Below are positions 11,387-23,300 of a stretch of 43,477 nt of DNA, piece after piece. Location: positions 1 to 43,477 of the forward strand of contig QXVZ01006703.1 of assembly GCA_008931825.1 (NCBI GenBank). The letters are read 5' to 3'. Source of the DNA: Phallusia fumigata. Lineage: Eukaryota; Chordata; Ascidiacea; Phlebobranchia; Ascidiidae. Numbering within the stretch: the stretch's first letter is position 1; each line of letters starts with the position of its first letter. The translations under genes were made by a program, and so were the position numbers. The notes beneath the pieces are model-generated. The model was not told the DNA's origin. It was given only the letters and a program-made list of their open reading frames with translations, and made no database searches.

Positions 11387-12978
11387 CACCTCGCGCGCAT
11401 TAAATTGAACCGCGTTCTTCGTTTCTTTATTTTGTTCGATTTGGAAAAATAAATAATATTTACTTGATCGAAATTACTTATTCTGGAACTGTAAGTACTA
11501 CGCGGTGAGAGTAAGTTACTTCTATGTGGTACGCGACCACTAAAAAAGTTGGGAATCATGGATTCAGAACAAGAGTAGCGAAAGCGATGTTTGTATGCTC
11601 GTTGAAAATACGTTTTTCTTTTACCGTTTGCAAATCAGTCCTTACATCCCACCTTAGTACAGCCCTGAAGTCATTATTTAAAAAGATAAATCACTTTCAC
11701 GTTAACAAATCGTAACAAAATTATATTGTGCTTTGGAAAAATGACAAAAATGTCCGGCTAGGTCGTGTTATAATGAATGTTGGTTTGGAAAACAGTTTTT
11801 TTACGCTTACAGTAGTAATATTCGCACCAACTTCCCTAATGTATATGTCCTGGCTTGGCCTGTGATTAATCCCAAGTTTCGAATTGTTCACTTCTGACCA
11901 GTTTTGTGACGCATAACACAAACGTGGTTTAATTATGCACATCAGTAGCAGTTCTTACCGTACACTGTCTTCTGTGCATGCAAATGAAGCCCAACCCTTG
12001 GTTAACTACTTCCGTTATGACGCTATAGACTTCCCCCATAAGGCTATAAAGTCTACGGTATTCTTGACAACCTAAAGTGGCTCTGTGGTAGTGGGATCAA
12101 CATAGTGGCCCATTGGATAACAAAGTTGTGCTTCATATTATAATCGAAAAATCGAGAACATATATTTCATAGTCACACGTNCACCTCGCGCGCATTAAAT
12201 TGAACCGCGTTCTTCGTTTCATTTATTTTGTTCGATTTGGAAAAATAAATAATATTTACTTGATCGAAATTACTTATTCTGGAACTGTAAGTACTACGCG
12301 GTGAGAGTAAGTTACTTGTATGTGGAACGCGACCACTAAAAAGTTGGAAATCATGGATTCAGAACAAGAGTAGCGAAAGCGATGTTTGTAGGCTCGTTGA
12401 AAATACGTTTTTCTTTTACCGTTTGCAAATCAGTCCTTACATCCCACCTTAGTGCAGCCCTGAAGTCATTATTTAAAAAGATAAATTACTTTCACGTTAA
12501 CAAACCGTAACAAAATAATATTGTGCTTTGAAAAAAATGACAAAAATGTCTGTCTAGGTCGTGTTATAATGAATGTTGGTTTGGAAAACAGTTTTTTTCT
12601 ACGCTTAAAGTCGTAATATTCGCACCAACTTCCCTAATGTATATGTCCTGGTTTGGCATGTGATTAATCCCAAGTTTCGAATTGTACACTTCTAACCAGT
12701 TCTGTGACGCACATCACAAACGTGGTTTATTATGCACATCAGTAGCAGTTCTTACCGTACACTGTCTTCTGTGCATGCAAATGAAGCCCAACCCTTGGTT
12801 AACTACTTCCGTTATGACGCTAGACTTCCCCCATAAGGCTATAAAGTCTACGGTATTCTTGATAACCTAAAGTGGCTCTGTGGTAGGTTTTGGATTAACA
12901 TAGTGGCCCATTGGATAACAAAGTTGTGCTTCATATTATAATCGGCAAATCGAGAACATATATTTCATAGTCACACGT
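11387..12978. repeat. Duplicated 0.8-kb block around single N (12181)
   Basis: Bases 11387-12180 (794) are repeated as 12182-12978 (797) with a few substitutions and small indels, on the two sides of one N. The block includes the gene 4 promoter, so a TATA box occurs at 12045-12050 and again at 12840-12845. Near-identity ending exactly at the N suggests two haplotype contigs placed in series, not a true tandem promoter. Confidence 0.8.
12692..12882 (+). promoter_or_regulatory. Conserved promoter block of gene 4 (proximal copy)
   Basis: Has GCACATCAGTAG, the octamer ATGCAAAT (12775-12782), ACTTCCGTTATGACG, TATAAA (12840-12845) and a probable leader exon ending at CTCTGTG with donor GTAGGT at 12883. 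The distal copy at about 11897-12087 is probably an assembly duplicate. The coding exon is entered through the 3' splice site ending at 13257. Bases 12979-13257 contain nothing else recognisable. Confidence 0.6.
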
Positions 12979-13272
12979 AGGATTTGTCATGAAGAATGGA
13001 AATGTTTCGACCATAGGTTGAAAGGTTGTGATAAAAATATTTATAGCAGTCAGCGCAGGAGAAAAAGGACTTCTGTGCATATTTTAGGCCAAATTGCAGT
13101 TTATCAACGAAATTGTATTTTTTGAATACGAATAGCCAAAATGCTCGTATTTTGAAAGTATCGTTTTTATTTTTTGTTTACATAAGTTTCTTTAGACGTT
13201 TGGTGTCTTTCTCATAGTAAATATCGGGTAAATGGTGTTTTTTGTTTCATTTTTCAGAAAAAAAGCCTCAGT

Positions 13273-15594
13273 ATGAACCCTTATCCAGTAATAATTCTTT
13301 TGATGTTTGAACTTGCTAAGGCCGAAACATGGCATTCCTTTCAAGGGTATGATTATCTGATACCTTATTTCCAATACGTGTTATCATACACCGAAGCTGA
13401 AGCTGGATGTGGCGTAAGAAATGCTACAGTAGCAAATGTGAAAACAACTGAAATTCATAACTTTTTGGTGGGGAAGATTGGAACTTTAGAAGGTAAATCT
13501 TTACAATTCATTTATGTTCATGCATTACCGAATAGATACAATAAACTTTCCCGTCACAGCCTTCTATGTTGAGATTTTTAACTTTTCAGTTCGAAGTTTC
13601 TGTACCGTTAAAGTTTTCCACTTTCGTTCCGCAAACAACACGATAACGTCTTCAAAATTCATCAGAATTATTGCGAATAATGTCCAACTCGGACACCAAA
13701 TTTTTTTAAAGATTTACGTATTTGGCAGGCAAGCCATACTTACTTTACATCGGTGCCACAAGAAACCAAGCCACAAATCAATTCCAGTGGACAGATGGAA
13801 CAAGTGTTGATGTAACACAGTGGTCAGCTGGAGAACCAAATAACAAAAGTGGAATTGAGAATTGTGTAACAATGGGAAGGGAAGGAGAAGTTGCCACAAC
13901 ACTCAAGTGGTTTGATATTCCATGCGTGTATAAAGCAAGATACATTTGCCAAAGGAATCACCCAGGTAACATATAGGTTATAATGTGCTGCAAATTGTTG
14001 GGCATTATTAAACAAAAATTCCCACAACATCATGTTATTGAGACGCACATGTATCAAAATCAATTGATCCTATTACTTTTACAATTGTATCTGAAATAAA
14101 CATAAATATTTGATGTTTTCTGATGTTGCTGTTTTTGCATGTGTCAATAAAATTTAGAGCAGTGGAGCAAGACGCTTAACTACACTTTGCATGTTTTAGG
14201 AACCACCACTACCACCCCCACACCAGTGACTAAGCGTCAAATACAAGGTGTGTTTCAAATACTCAACAGTGACATTTGAGTTGAAACTTCATTTGTTTAC
14301 ACAAATTATTTTGTTTACATAAGCATGCATAGATAAATTTAATACATTGAGGTAAGGTTAGAAAGGTCCAATCATCCAATGACGTTGAATCAACTGTGAA
14401 TTTATGCATGCCAAAGATAAGGACACACTTGTATATGAACCACAATACACCAGACCTGCAGGAGGCGTTATACCGAATCATAGTCGGCCTTTCAATCATC
14501 GGTTGCATGTTGCACGTGTCATACCACACGCTGACATGTGCAGCAGGCAGCGGTGTTTGTGATTCAACTTTCGGCAAGCTTACCGCCGAGCCTGCGTAGC
14601 TCAGTTGGTAGAACTCTATCCCCCGATAGGCTCTTGGCGTGGGTTCAAATCCCACCGCAGGCAAGACTACGTTTCGATATTACGCCTCTTGCAGATCTGG
14701 AGTCTGTCGTTGAATCAACCGATCTGTTCGAAAAAAAAATGCATCCAACTTTCTTCCAATTTTCCATTGGCGTTATTTAACTGGTTACGTCGATTTCTTT
14801 TCCAGCTTTCAAAACTGATGAAAACGAAAATTTTACTACTTCCACTACTTTTAAAAACATGTCCGCTACGTCACAAGGTTTTGACGTATTTAATGGGCAA
14901 TGCAATTTGGGTAAGTTTTAATTTTTCTTCCCCGCAAACTTTTTAAAGATTAATAACTTTTTTATGCAGCTCTTCTGATCAGTGCAATAATCGTCGTTGT
15001 ATTTTCGTTGACAATCAATCTCATTGGTCTGGTTGTAATTGTAAAGTTGAAGAAAAAAGTGAGGTGAGTAAAATTTCCTTTGTCATAATTTAGTTGCTGG
15101 AATAAAGTGCTCCTATGCTAAAACTTGCAGTAAACCGGCACAAACCTTCTCATAGGGTTATTTCATATTATCGTTCACACAAAAATTCATCAATGACGGA
15201 TTGATCCAAAAATGAAGTAAATCAACTGATCTCTATGGCCTTTATTACAAACAAATCTACATTTAGTGACCATTAAACTTGTTGTTGAGTTGTCATATGT
15301 TTGTTCCTTTTGTGACAGTCGGTTACAGAACAAGGAAATCTTCGACCGGAAACAAAACGAAGAATCCAATCATGAAAATTCAAATCCGTCTCAATATTAT
15401 ATGAACGAAGATTCGCAAAAAGGTTTGATTTGGGAGTAACAGAGTTGATTAAATAACAACAGATTACGATCAATACATTTTATTTTCTAGCACCTGCAGC
15501 TGCCAGTTTTGCCACCTACGTCAACACCATAGACAACCAGCGTTCAGTGAAAAATCAAACAAAAGAAGACGAATATATTGAGTTGCATGAATAA
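13273..15594 (+). CDS. C-type lectin-like receptor with short Thr-rich stalk (gene 4)
   Basis: Predicted 303 residues. Exons: 13273-13492, 13729-13965, 14200-14247, 14806-14910, 14970-15063, 15319-15422, 15491-15594. Signal peptide MNPYPVIILLMFELAKA; CTLD about 18-150 with EPN intact and WFD at the WND position; a small 16-residue Thr/Pro exon; a 35-residue Ser/Thr linker ending FNGQCNLG; membrane helix about 205-227; KLKKKVR stop-transfer; tail with QYYMN, ATYVNT and EYIEL. The Thr-rich exon is far shorter than in genes 5 and 6 (67 residues) but sits at the same place and phase. A tRNA-like element lies in the intron after it. Confidence 0.85.
14590..14663 (+). tRNA. tRNA-like gene, probably a pseudogene, in gene 4 intron 3
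   Basis: The 7-bp acceptor stem GCCTGCG/CGCAGGC, a D arm with the A-box-like TAGCTCAGTTGGTAGAA, and a T arm GTGGG TTCAAAT CCCAC with a good B-box can be folded. The D stem has one mismatch. The anticodon stem does not give a standard 7-base loop (TCTA/TAGG with 8 loop bases), so no anticodon can be read safely. Related but more decayed copies occupy the matching intron of genes 5 and 6. Most likely a tRNA pseudogene or SINE head that was duplicated with the array. Confidence 0.5.
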
Positions 15595-16654
15595 AAGGTG
15601 ATCACGTCATGAATGTTGGTGCGTGTCTCACAAAATTTATCTGTGCACATTCCACTTTAGTTTACACACTGTTGTGTTTATTACGCAATTTTTTGATTAC
15701 GATGATTTACGCCTCCCACTGTCTCCTACTTGCTTTTCGCCACTGCACATTTTTGCGTTAGCACCACGTATTTTTCTTCGGGCACATTTCGTGTTTAATA
15801 AATTTCACAAATAATTTGCCTCATTCTGCCCCCTCTGGCCTCTTTGTCCTGTTGCAGAAATTTCTGCGTGCATTTCGCGAGAGGCAATTGAGGCAATAGC
15901 AATCAACGGTCGCCTTGCAAGGTGTCGCATCTACGCTTTGTTTCTTGATTTAAAACTTTAAGAGCCCCTTTTTCGTGTATTTCTGGATCATTAGGTTGTA
16001 AGGAGTTTTTACCGGCTGTTATACAACTGACTTGTGTTTTGTTGTAGCTAGGGCATAAGCAAATCTTTGCGGGTTTCTTTATTTATTTTGTGATTTTGAT
16101 AAAGACAGCCAGTGCTCGAGCGCTTCGAAACTTAAGCTTTTCCTGGCTAGCCGTCAGTGCAGTGTAGGAGGGTTTTTTGGCAACCGATTAATTGGCCGCC
16201 TCATCTGTTTTAAATCCTCAATAGGCCGTGATATGTGTGATTAAGTATCTTGCGTAGCTTATCCTATGTTTATACAGTATCTACAACGCAAATTGATTCA
16301 TATCCAAAGGACCATTTTTTGCCCTTGTCATTAAACAAAAACTCTTTTCTGTCTACCGCTATCAGGGTAAGCGCTTTGGCATAAAATATTCATCAACGCA
16401 ACAAGAACGTAGTTATCACAGTAAAACTATAATGTATGTGGATATATCAGAATCCAACAAATCTACAACTGACTGTATCTATTCTCAAACATAATAAGTG
16501 TTAGTAGGCTACCCATGTTTAGTAATGGATTTTAGGTGGGCTCAAAATGTTATCGAAACAAAACGGATGTACTGTGATGCTCGAGCAAAGCTTGCTGGCA
16601 GTTCGTTTGGTTTAGAGGTTGTGGTAACAAACAAGCCTTAGCATTGCAAATGCC
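15595..16654. other. Gene 4 3' region built of array-specific repeats
   Basis: Begins with AAAGGTGATCACGTCA. A likely poly(A) signal AATAAA is at 15797-15802. The CATTTCGCGAGAGGCAA block is near 15870 and the GACAGCCAGTGCTCGAGCGC block near 16105. Bases 16250-16350 resemble 6955-7030. No open frame here is conserved among the copies, and no gene is called. Confidence 0.5.
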
Positions 16655-17500
16655 ATGGATTGCATGTTGTTATTGATCATGCAGACTTTTCTAACCAAGT
16701 ATTATGGCCATAACCCGGCATTCATTTCAAGGTTCGGAATATCTTATTGAGTAGCCTACTCGATAAATATCGATTTATCTACCCAACTAAGGATAAATGT
16801 GTTGCAGGAAATGTTACTGTGGGAAAACAACTGAAATTCAAAACTATTTAATTGGAAAGATTGAAAATGCTAACAGGTAAATTTACAGTATTGCTGTTTA
16901 AAATATCCTGTTTTGTTAGTAAACCCTAATGTTTATTAGGTTATTTATGATATTGCTTTCGTACCGAAGTCTATGATATTTATATTGTTTGAATATCTTT
17001 AATGGGTTTTACTTCAGTAGTTGTAATATTTTGCAGAGTTCACACATCGATGCAACACGAATAAACAGGTTTTAGTGGATAGATATAAGTCTCGTTACTA
17101 TCAGTTCATTACAAAAACTGTGACACAATCATGCACCAAATAACAAAGGTGGAAATGTGAATTGTATTTTTATGTGATGAATGCATGAACTTGATCTATT
17201 GTACAAGTGGTCTGATATCTCATGTTCATCTCATTCAAGATATTGCTGTCAACGAATTCCTGTAGGTAAGCACTTCGAAATAACGAACCTATTTCGGACC
17301 CTATTGTTTTCAAGCATCCACGTGCAATCAGTTAAACAACTGAGAATTGACCAGCAACGATCGAATCCTACTTATCATATGTTGAGTGGAAAATTTCACC
17401 GATATTATCCGAATTCGTGTATTGCGACAAACAGTTCAGGCAAGTTCGACTTACCCGCATTTTAGTCACTCCTACGACAATAGTTACCATTGCAACAGTT
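16655..17500 (+). pseudogene. Decayed gene-8-like C-type lectin
   Basis: The sequence aligns by eye to gene 8, not to genes 2-7. It runs from GCAAATGCCATG before the start through the signal peptide region and CTLD exon 1 to a donor at 16876, then CTLD exon 2 from 17037 to about 17265, ending TGTCAACGAATTCCTG and GTAAGCACTT as in gene 8. Frameshifts and stops occur (TTGAGTAG near 16750; TGATGA near 17178), and EPN is lost. A Thr-exon remnant may begin at 17466. No membrane or tail exons were found, so it cannot make a receptor. Bases 17501-17934 show nothing recognisable. Confidence 0.75.
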
Positions 17501-17934
17501 TAGGCAAAACTAAAAGTCGTGGCCAGTTTTAAACATAATGAACTTCATCGCTAATAATTAAGAACGTTTCCACAAAGATCCTTGAATGTAATTCGTGATA
17601 AGTTCAAATATTTCATGCCGCCTACCAGAGTCTAACTGAATTATATGATCTATAGTGAACAAAACGTGGCAGTAGAAACAGACAAAGTAGTGTTGTGTTG
17701 TTATCAGCTCTTGAACTAGCTCTTATGTGAATTAGACCTGTTTTCGCGAGCTTAACTTTTGCAGCACATACACAAGCCCTTTTACTCTTGTGCTTACATT
17801 TTTAGTACTCCGCAACAGGATTGCGAAATCTGTTATAACCCCAGAAACCAAAACAATTGAAAAAATTGCACGCAGGAAAAGGTAAAACACTTCGCTAATG
17901 CTGGTAAAAAAAAATGTGAACACAAAGTAATGGT

Positions 17935-18075
17935 GTATGACTCGCCAACCTATATATCACTGCTCATGTAGCGTGAGCGTTTATTTTGCAACGTGCTTGA
18001 CGTCACATACCGCGATCGTAGTTCATTTGCATAGAACCGCGTCAGCACAAAAAATGAAATTCCCTTCACCTCCGG
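17935..18075. promoter_or_regulatory. Conserved upstream block C, copy 3
   Basis: The best preserved copy: perfect CRE TGACGTCA at 17998-18005 and perfect inverted octamer ATTTGCAT at 18025-18032, with the same spacing as at 2833 and 23165. It lies about 650 bases before the gene 5 TATA box. The interval 18076-18544 contains the usual array sequence without a gene. Confidence 0.4.
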
Positions 18076-18544
18076 GATGTTAAGGAAAGTTTCCCAACGG
18101 TTTTGTGTCATTCGGGGTCGTATCAGGCTTTTGTGGATCGGGTAAAATATCTGTAGGGGTTAGTTTCTGTCTGACGTACATTGAGAGTTCAATCAGGTTT
18201 AAAAACATGTTGTTCCTTAACAACAGTGTTTTCAACCGGTGATGCGCAATGGCATTGCAACTGGTACGCGAGCACCTCTCGCGCATTATATTCACCAGTG
18301 GACGTCGTTGCATTTATATCATTCGATTCAGAAAATAGCGGCGACAAAAGGTTGTCTTTGTAGGAAAGGATAGACCACTTTATCGTTAACAAATTATAAC
18401 AAAGTTATTGCGCTTTGGAAAAATGACAAAAATCCTGCTAGTTATAAAGAACGTTAAAATGCCAAACACCATTCGCCAGATCCGCGAAAACTCCCTAATG
18501 TATATGTCCTTGTTTGGCATGTGATTAGTCCCAAGTTTCGAATC

Positions 18545-18735
18545 TTCTAACCAGTTCCATGATGCATAACACAAGCGTGGTTTAGTATGCACATCAGTAG
18601 TTGTTCCAACCATGCAGTTTTTCAGTGCTTGCAAATGACCCCGACCATTGATTAACTACTTCCGTTATGACGCTACACTTCCCCCACAAAGCTATAAAGT
18701 CGACGGTGTTCTTGATAGCCTTAAGTTGCTCTGTG
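18545..18735 (+). promoter_or_regulatory. Conserved promoter block of gene 5
   Basis: GCACATCAGTAG, an octamer variant TTGCAAAT (18629-18636), ACTTCCGTTATGACG, and TATAAA at 18693-18698. A short leader exon would run from about 18723 to 18735, ending CTCTGTG before the donor GTAGGT. The gene 5 coding exon begins after the 3' splice site at 19066. Confidence 0.62.
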
Positions 18736-19079
18736 GTAGGTTTTGGATCAACATAGTGGCCCATTGGATGACAAATGGGTGCTTGGTAGTACGATCAGAA
18801 ACATTGAAAACATATATTCCGTAGACGTAGGATTTATTATGCAGAATGGAAATATTTCCACTACAGGTCGACCGGTTGTGGCAAAAATATCTTTAGTAGT
18901 CAGCTCAGTAGTAAAAAAAGGACTTGCATCTTTAATGCCAAATTGCAGTTTACTGTCAAAATTATAGGTTAAACTGCCAAACTGCTTGTATTTAGAAATG
19001 TCTTTGTTTTATCTATTTTACAAACGTTTCTTAGCTTTTTAATGATGTGTTTGTTTTATTTTTCAGAAAAAGATCCGCT

Positions 19080-21598
19080 ATGAAATCGTATGCAGCAATA
19101 ATTCTTTTGATGTTCGAACTTGTCAATGCGCAAACATGGTATTCCTTCCAAGGATATGATTATATGATAAGCTCTGTCCAATTGGTCAATTCATATGCCG
19201 AGGCTGAAGCTGCATGTGCAGCAAAAAGTGCTACAGTAGCAAATGTTAAAACAACTGAAATTCAAAACTTTCTGGTGAGCAAGATTGGAACTTTACCAGG
19301 TAAATCTTAAAATCTGTTTTTTGGTAAAGCGGTTTAAACTTCAAACATTATCGGATGATAATATAGAACTTTCTCGTCACTCACTTTTCTGTCGAGATTT
19401 TTAACTTAGCAGTTTTCGTACCGTTAAAGACGTCCACTGTCGTTCGGCAAATTTTTTTCGAAAAGTTATCAGAAGTCAGAAGTTGTGCAAATTATGCGCC
19501 ACTTTTAAATACGTGCTATTGCGCTCAATCAATAATACAATTTACCGTTTGGCAGGCAAGCCATACTTACTTTACATCGGTGCCACAAAAAACCAAGCCA
19601 CAAACCAATTCCAGTGGACAGATGGAACAAGTGTTGATGTAACACAGTGGTATGCTGGAGAACCAAACAACCTATATGGAAATGAAAATTGCTTATCAAT
19701 GGGAAGGGAAGGAGAAGTTGCCTCACCACTCAAGTGGTTTGATGTTCCATGCTCGACCAATGCAAGATATATTTGTGAAAGGAAACAAGCAGGTGACATG
19801 CAGGTTATAATATGCTGCAAATGATCACAAATAAGGCAATATTTATTTGAAACAACCTTGGTAACATGATGTTGTTACGTGTATGATCAAAACTAGTTGA
19901 TCCTCTTTCTTAAACAAATGTAATTAAACTAAACATAAGGATTTGGTTGGTTTTGTTATGTTTGCATGTGTTAATGTAACAATTGGGGCATGTGGTCAAA
20001 TAACTTTGCCTGTTTCAGCAACCACCACCACCGCTACCACCGCTACCACCGCTACTACCACTACCACCACTACCGCCACTACCACCACCACACCAGCGAC
20101 TACTACTTCTACAACCACAACTGCACAAAGTACACTTTCAACATACAAACCAACTACAGATTCTCCCAGTACACTCTTATCATCAATCTCTGGGCTTACG
20201 ACCAAGAATCAAATACAAGGTTTGAAATAACTAACAGTAACATACAAGTTGAAAGGATGAAATGTTTTTCACATAGGCCTATTTCACCCTATTAAATGAT
20301 TTTTTTTACATGAGCTTACATGGGTAAAATTTGATCAATTAAGGTAAGCATATAAACAGTCAAGCTTGTAATGACGTTGAATCAGCAGTGACGGTGATGC
20401 TGGGATCTGCCCTGAAGGTTTTATGCCGGCCAACGATAACGGAATAGTTATGTGTAAATCACAGTGTGCAAGGCATGCAAGAAGCGTTATACCGAATCAC
20501 AGTCGGCCTTCCAAGCATCTGCAAGCTGCAGCATCTAACATGCAGCAGGCAGCGGTGTGATTCGACTTTCGGCAGGTTTACCAATGAGTCTGCGTAGCTC
20601 AGTTCGTAGAGCGCCAGTCCCGAATAGTTTCATGTCGCGGGAGAATTTTCTAGCCACGCTTTGCTGACTGGAAATACTTGGAAAGCTGAATGTGAATCGG
20701 AATGACGTCCTTGAAGGCCTGGCGTATTGTGTTGTGGAAAATACATTCAACTTCTTCTAACTTCTCGTCGACATTTTCAACTATATACGTCGATTTATTT
20801 TTTAGCTTCCAAAACAGACGACAACAGAAACTTTCCAAATTCTACAGCTTTCAAAAACATGTCCACTACGTCACAAGGTTTTGAAGTATTTAATGGCCAG
20901 TGCAATTTGGGTAAGTTTTAATTTTTCTTCCCTACAAACTTTCTAAAGATTAATAACTTTTTTTATGCAGCTCTTCTTATCAGTGCAGTCACCGTTGTTG
21001 TATTTTTGTTAACAATGAATGTCATTGGTCTGGTTGTAATTGTAAAGTTGAAGAAAAAAGTGAGGTATGTGGAATTTCCATGTTCATAGTTTATTTGTTA
21101 GAATAAAGTGTTTTTATGCTAAAACTTGCAGTAAACCACCTAAACCTGATAAGGTTATTTCATAATATCGGTTACATAAAAAATCAGCAATAACGGCTTC
21201 ATATTGATCCAAAAACAAAATATATCAACTGATCTCCATGGCCTTTGTCACACACAAATCTACATTTAGTGATCATTAAACTTATCATTGAGTTGTCATA
21301 TGTTTATTCATTTTGTGACAGTCGGTTCCAGAACAAGGAGATCTTTGATTGGAGGCAAAACGAAAAATCCAATCATGAAAATTCAAATCCGTCTCAATAT
21401 TATATGAATGAAAATGAGCAAAAAGGTTTGGTCTGCGAGTAACAGAATTGACTCATTGGGAACAAATCAGGAATCAATATATTTTATTTTCCAGCACCTG
21501 CAGCTGTCAGTTTTGCCACCTACGTCAACATTATTGACAACCAGCGTTCAGTGAAAAATCAACGAATAGAAGATGAATATATCGAGTTCAATGAGTAA
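19080..21598 (+). CDS. C-type lectin-like receptor with long Thr-rich stalk (gene 5)
   Basis: Predicted 354 residues. Exons: 19080-19299, 19556-19792, 20019-20219, 20806-20910, 20971-21064, 21322-21425, 21495-21598. Signal peptide MKSYAAIILLMFELVNA; CTLD about 18-150 with EPN and WFD; a 67-residue stalk exon of mostly Thr with Ala, Ser and Pro, expected to be heavily O-glycosylated; linker ending FNGQCNLG; membrane helix about 256-278; tail with QYYMN, ATYVNII and EYIEF. Thr to Ile makes the middle motif Y-V-N-I, closer to an ITIM (only the -2 position differs) while keeping YxN. Gene 6 is nearly identical, so this is a recent duplicate pair. ATG is 13 bases after a 3' splice site. Confidence 0.87.
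20019..20095 (+). repeat. (ACC/GCT)n coding microsatellite in gene 5 stalk
   Basis: Codons ACC ACC GCT are repeated with small variants, encoding TTA/TTT units at the start of the stalk exon. The matching tract in gene 6 has a different arrangement. Length changes in multiples of three would alter stalk length without breaking the frame. Confidence 0.8.
20587..20660 (+). other. Decayed tRNA-like element in gene 5 intron 3
   Basis: TGCGTAGCTCAGTTCGTAGAGC matches an A-box region. The T arm is broken (GCGGGAGAATTTTCTAGCC), so this copy cannot fold as a tRNA. It sits at the same place as the elements of genes 4 and 6 and shares the flanking text GCGTTATACCGAATCA. Confidence 0.5.
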
Positions 21599-22640
21599 AA
21601 GGTGATCACGTCAAAAATTTTGGTGTGTGTCTCACAATATTTGTTTGTGCACATTTCTCTTTTGTTTGCACACTGTTTTTTCTAATGCAAACACTTTTTC
21701 ACAATAATTTACGCCTCCCGCTGTTTCCACTTGCTTTTCGCCAGTGCACCGTTTTCGCGTGGGCACCACACTTTTTCTTTGGGCATATTTGTGTTTATTG
21801 AATTACACCAACAGTTTGCATCATTTTACCCCTCCTCTGCATTTTTGTGAGTGCTCCTATGGCAGAAATTCCTGCGTGCGTTTCGCGAAAGGCAATTGAG
21901 GCAATAGCAATCACAGGCTGGTTTGTCACGTGTCGCATCTACGCTTTGTTTCTTGATTCAAAGTTCAAGGCCCCGTTTTTCGTGTTTTTTTAAGCATGAG
22001 GGACTTGTACGCAACTCAAAAGAGTTCTTTCCCGGCTGTCGCTAGATGGGCTGGTGTTTGTAGCTGAGATATACGCGAATCGTTTGAGAACTTTTTGTTT
22101 CTTTTGCTTTTAAAAAAGACACCTAGTGCTCGAGCGCGTCTAAACCTAGGATTTTCGTGTTTTACGTTTACGCAGTATCTGCAGCCAAAATTGATTCATA
22201 TCTGAAACACAAAATCATTTTTTGCTCTTGTGTTGGAACAAATCCCTTCTCGTCCGTCTTGTTCCAGGGAAAACCCTTGTTATGTAGGGCATTTTGCAAC
22301 TGAAGGAGTAAAGTTAAAAGTGTTGTGATAGATGTAGCATTCATGCAGTCAGATGCGTTGCATAGTTTTGTTTCTGCAGCCGGTAAGCGTGGTTGAGTTT
22401 GAAAGTCGAGATTGGCTGTAGAATGTTTAACCCAAGGATGGCGGTACATATAGAGTTGTGCGTACCACGCCTTTTATGACACAACAACCAAACGAATCTA
22501 TAACTGACTGCATCTGTTCTAAAAAGTGTTTGGAAGTATTTTTTGAAAATACTGGGTTGGAAGTATTTCAAGTGGGCTCAAAATGTTATCAAAACAAAAA
22601 CAACTGTGACGTGGCGCTTAGGAGGACAAGCTAAGAAATC
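21599..22640. other. Gene 5 3' region of array repeats
   Basis: Same order of blocks as after gene 4: GGTGATCACGTCA, a CGTTTCGCGAAAGGCAATTGAGG block near 21880, then a block ending AGTGCTCGAGCGC near 22125. The AATAAA seen after genes 3 and 4 is altered here (TTTATTGAATT near 21796), so I cannot name the poly(A) site. No gene is supported. Confidence 0.45.
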
Positions 22641-22810
22641 GTTAGGGTTCAGTAATAAGTTTCACTGATATTATCCTATTTCGTGTACCTGCAACAAACT
22701 GCGTGATGCATTTGAACGTTCTGCTGCCTGATGCATTTGACAAGTTTTACTAACCCACAATTTCAGACACTACTACGACAACAGCCCGCAATACCTCCAA
22801 CAGTTAAGCA
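22641..22810 (+). pseudogene. Second relic of a gene-8-like lectin (stalk region only)
   Basis: The text TTTCACTGATATTATCCTATTTCGTG resembles the pseudogene near 17395. It is followed by a remnant of a Thr-rich exon (ACACTACTACGACAACAGC at about 22768) after an acceptor-like TTTCAG, comparable to gene 8 at 32895. No CTLD exon remains. Bases 22811-23164 show nothing recognisable. Confidence 0.45.
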
Positions 22811-23164
22811 ACAGGCATTATAGACTACATCACCAGCTGCAAGCTTTAACTCTCACACTCTTGAATATAGCTGAGGTAAGTCGAAAAAGATTAAGCTGCT
22901 TGCCCGACTAGAGAGTCTTACCGAACATTTTATTTTTTTCTTAAATAACTTTGTATGTAGGTATTGTGAACAAAAGGCGTTCGTTGCGAAAGCTAAACTG
23001 GTGTTGTGTTGTGTTATCAGCCCTTAACGTTTCTCTTGTATGCAGACGTGTTTATGCGATAAATGTATCTGGTATTACAACGGAAATCAAAACAAATGTA
23101 TTAAATGCAGACAGGAATAAATAAAAAACTTCGCCCGTGCCACCCAAAATATGTGAACAAAGTA

Positions 23165-23300
23165 ATGGTTTATAACTCGTCAGCCTATAAATCACTGCCC
23201 ATGCAGCGTAAGCGTTTATTTTGCAACGTGCTTAACGTCATATACCGATCGTGGTTCATTTGCATAGAACAGCGTCAGCACAAAAAAATTCCCTTTACCT
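23165..23300. promoter_or_regulatory. Conserved upstream block C, copy 4
   Basis: The inverted octamer ATTTGCAT is intact at 23258-23265, while the CRE is weakened to TTAACGTCA. Otherwise it closely matches copy 3. It lies about 800 bases before the gene 6 TATA box, and 23301-23929 has no gene. Confidence 0.4.

Noticed and set aside
14263..14664. 133-codon minus-strand frame beginning VGFEPTPR
   Set aside because: The start is the reverse translation of the tRNA-like B-box, a common false ORF; nothing else in it is conserved in genes 5 and 6.
19996..20205. Minus-strand valine/alanine-rich frame (also 25686-25895)
   Set aside because: Antisense shadow of the ACC/GCT coding microsatellites.
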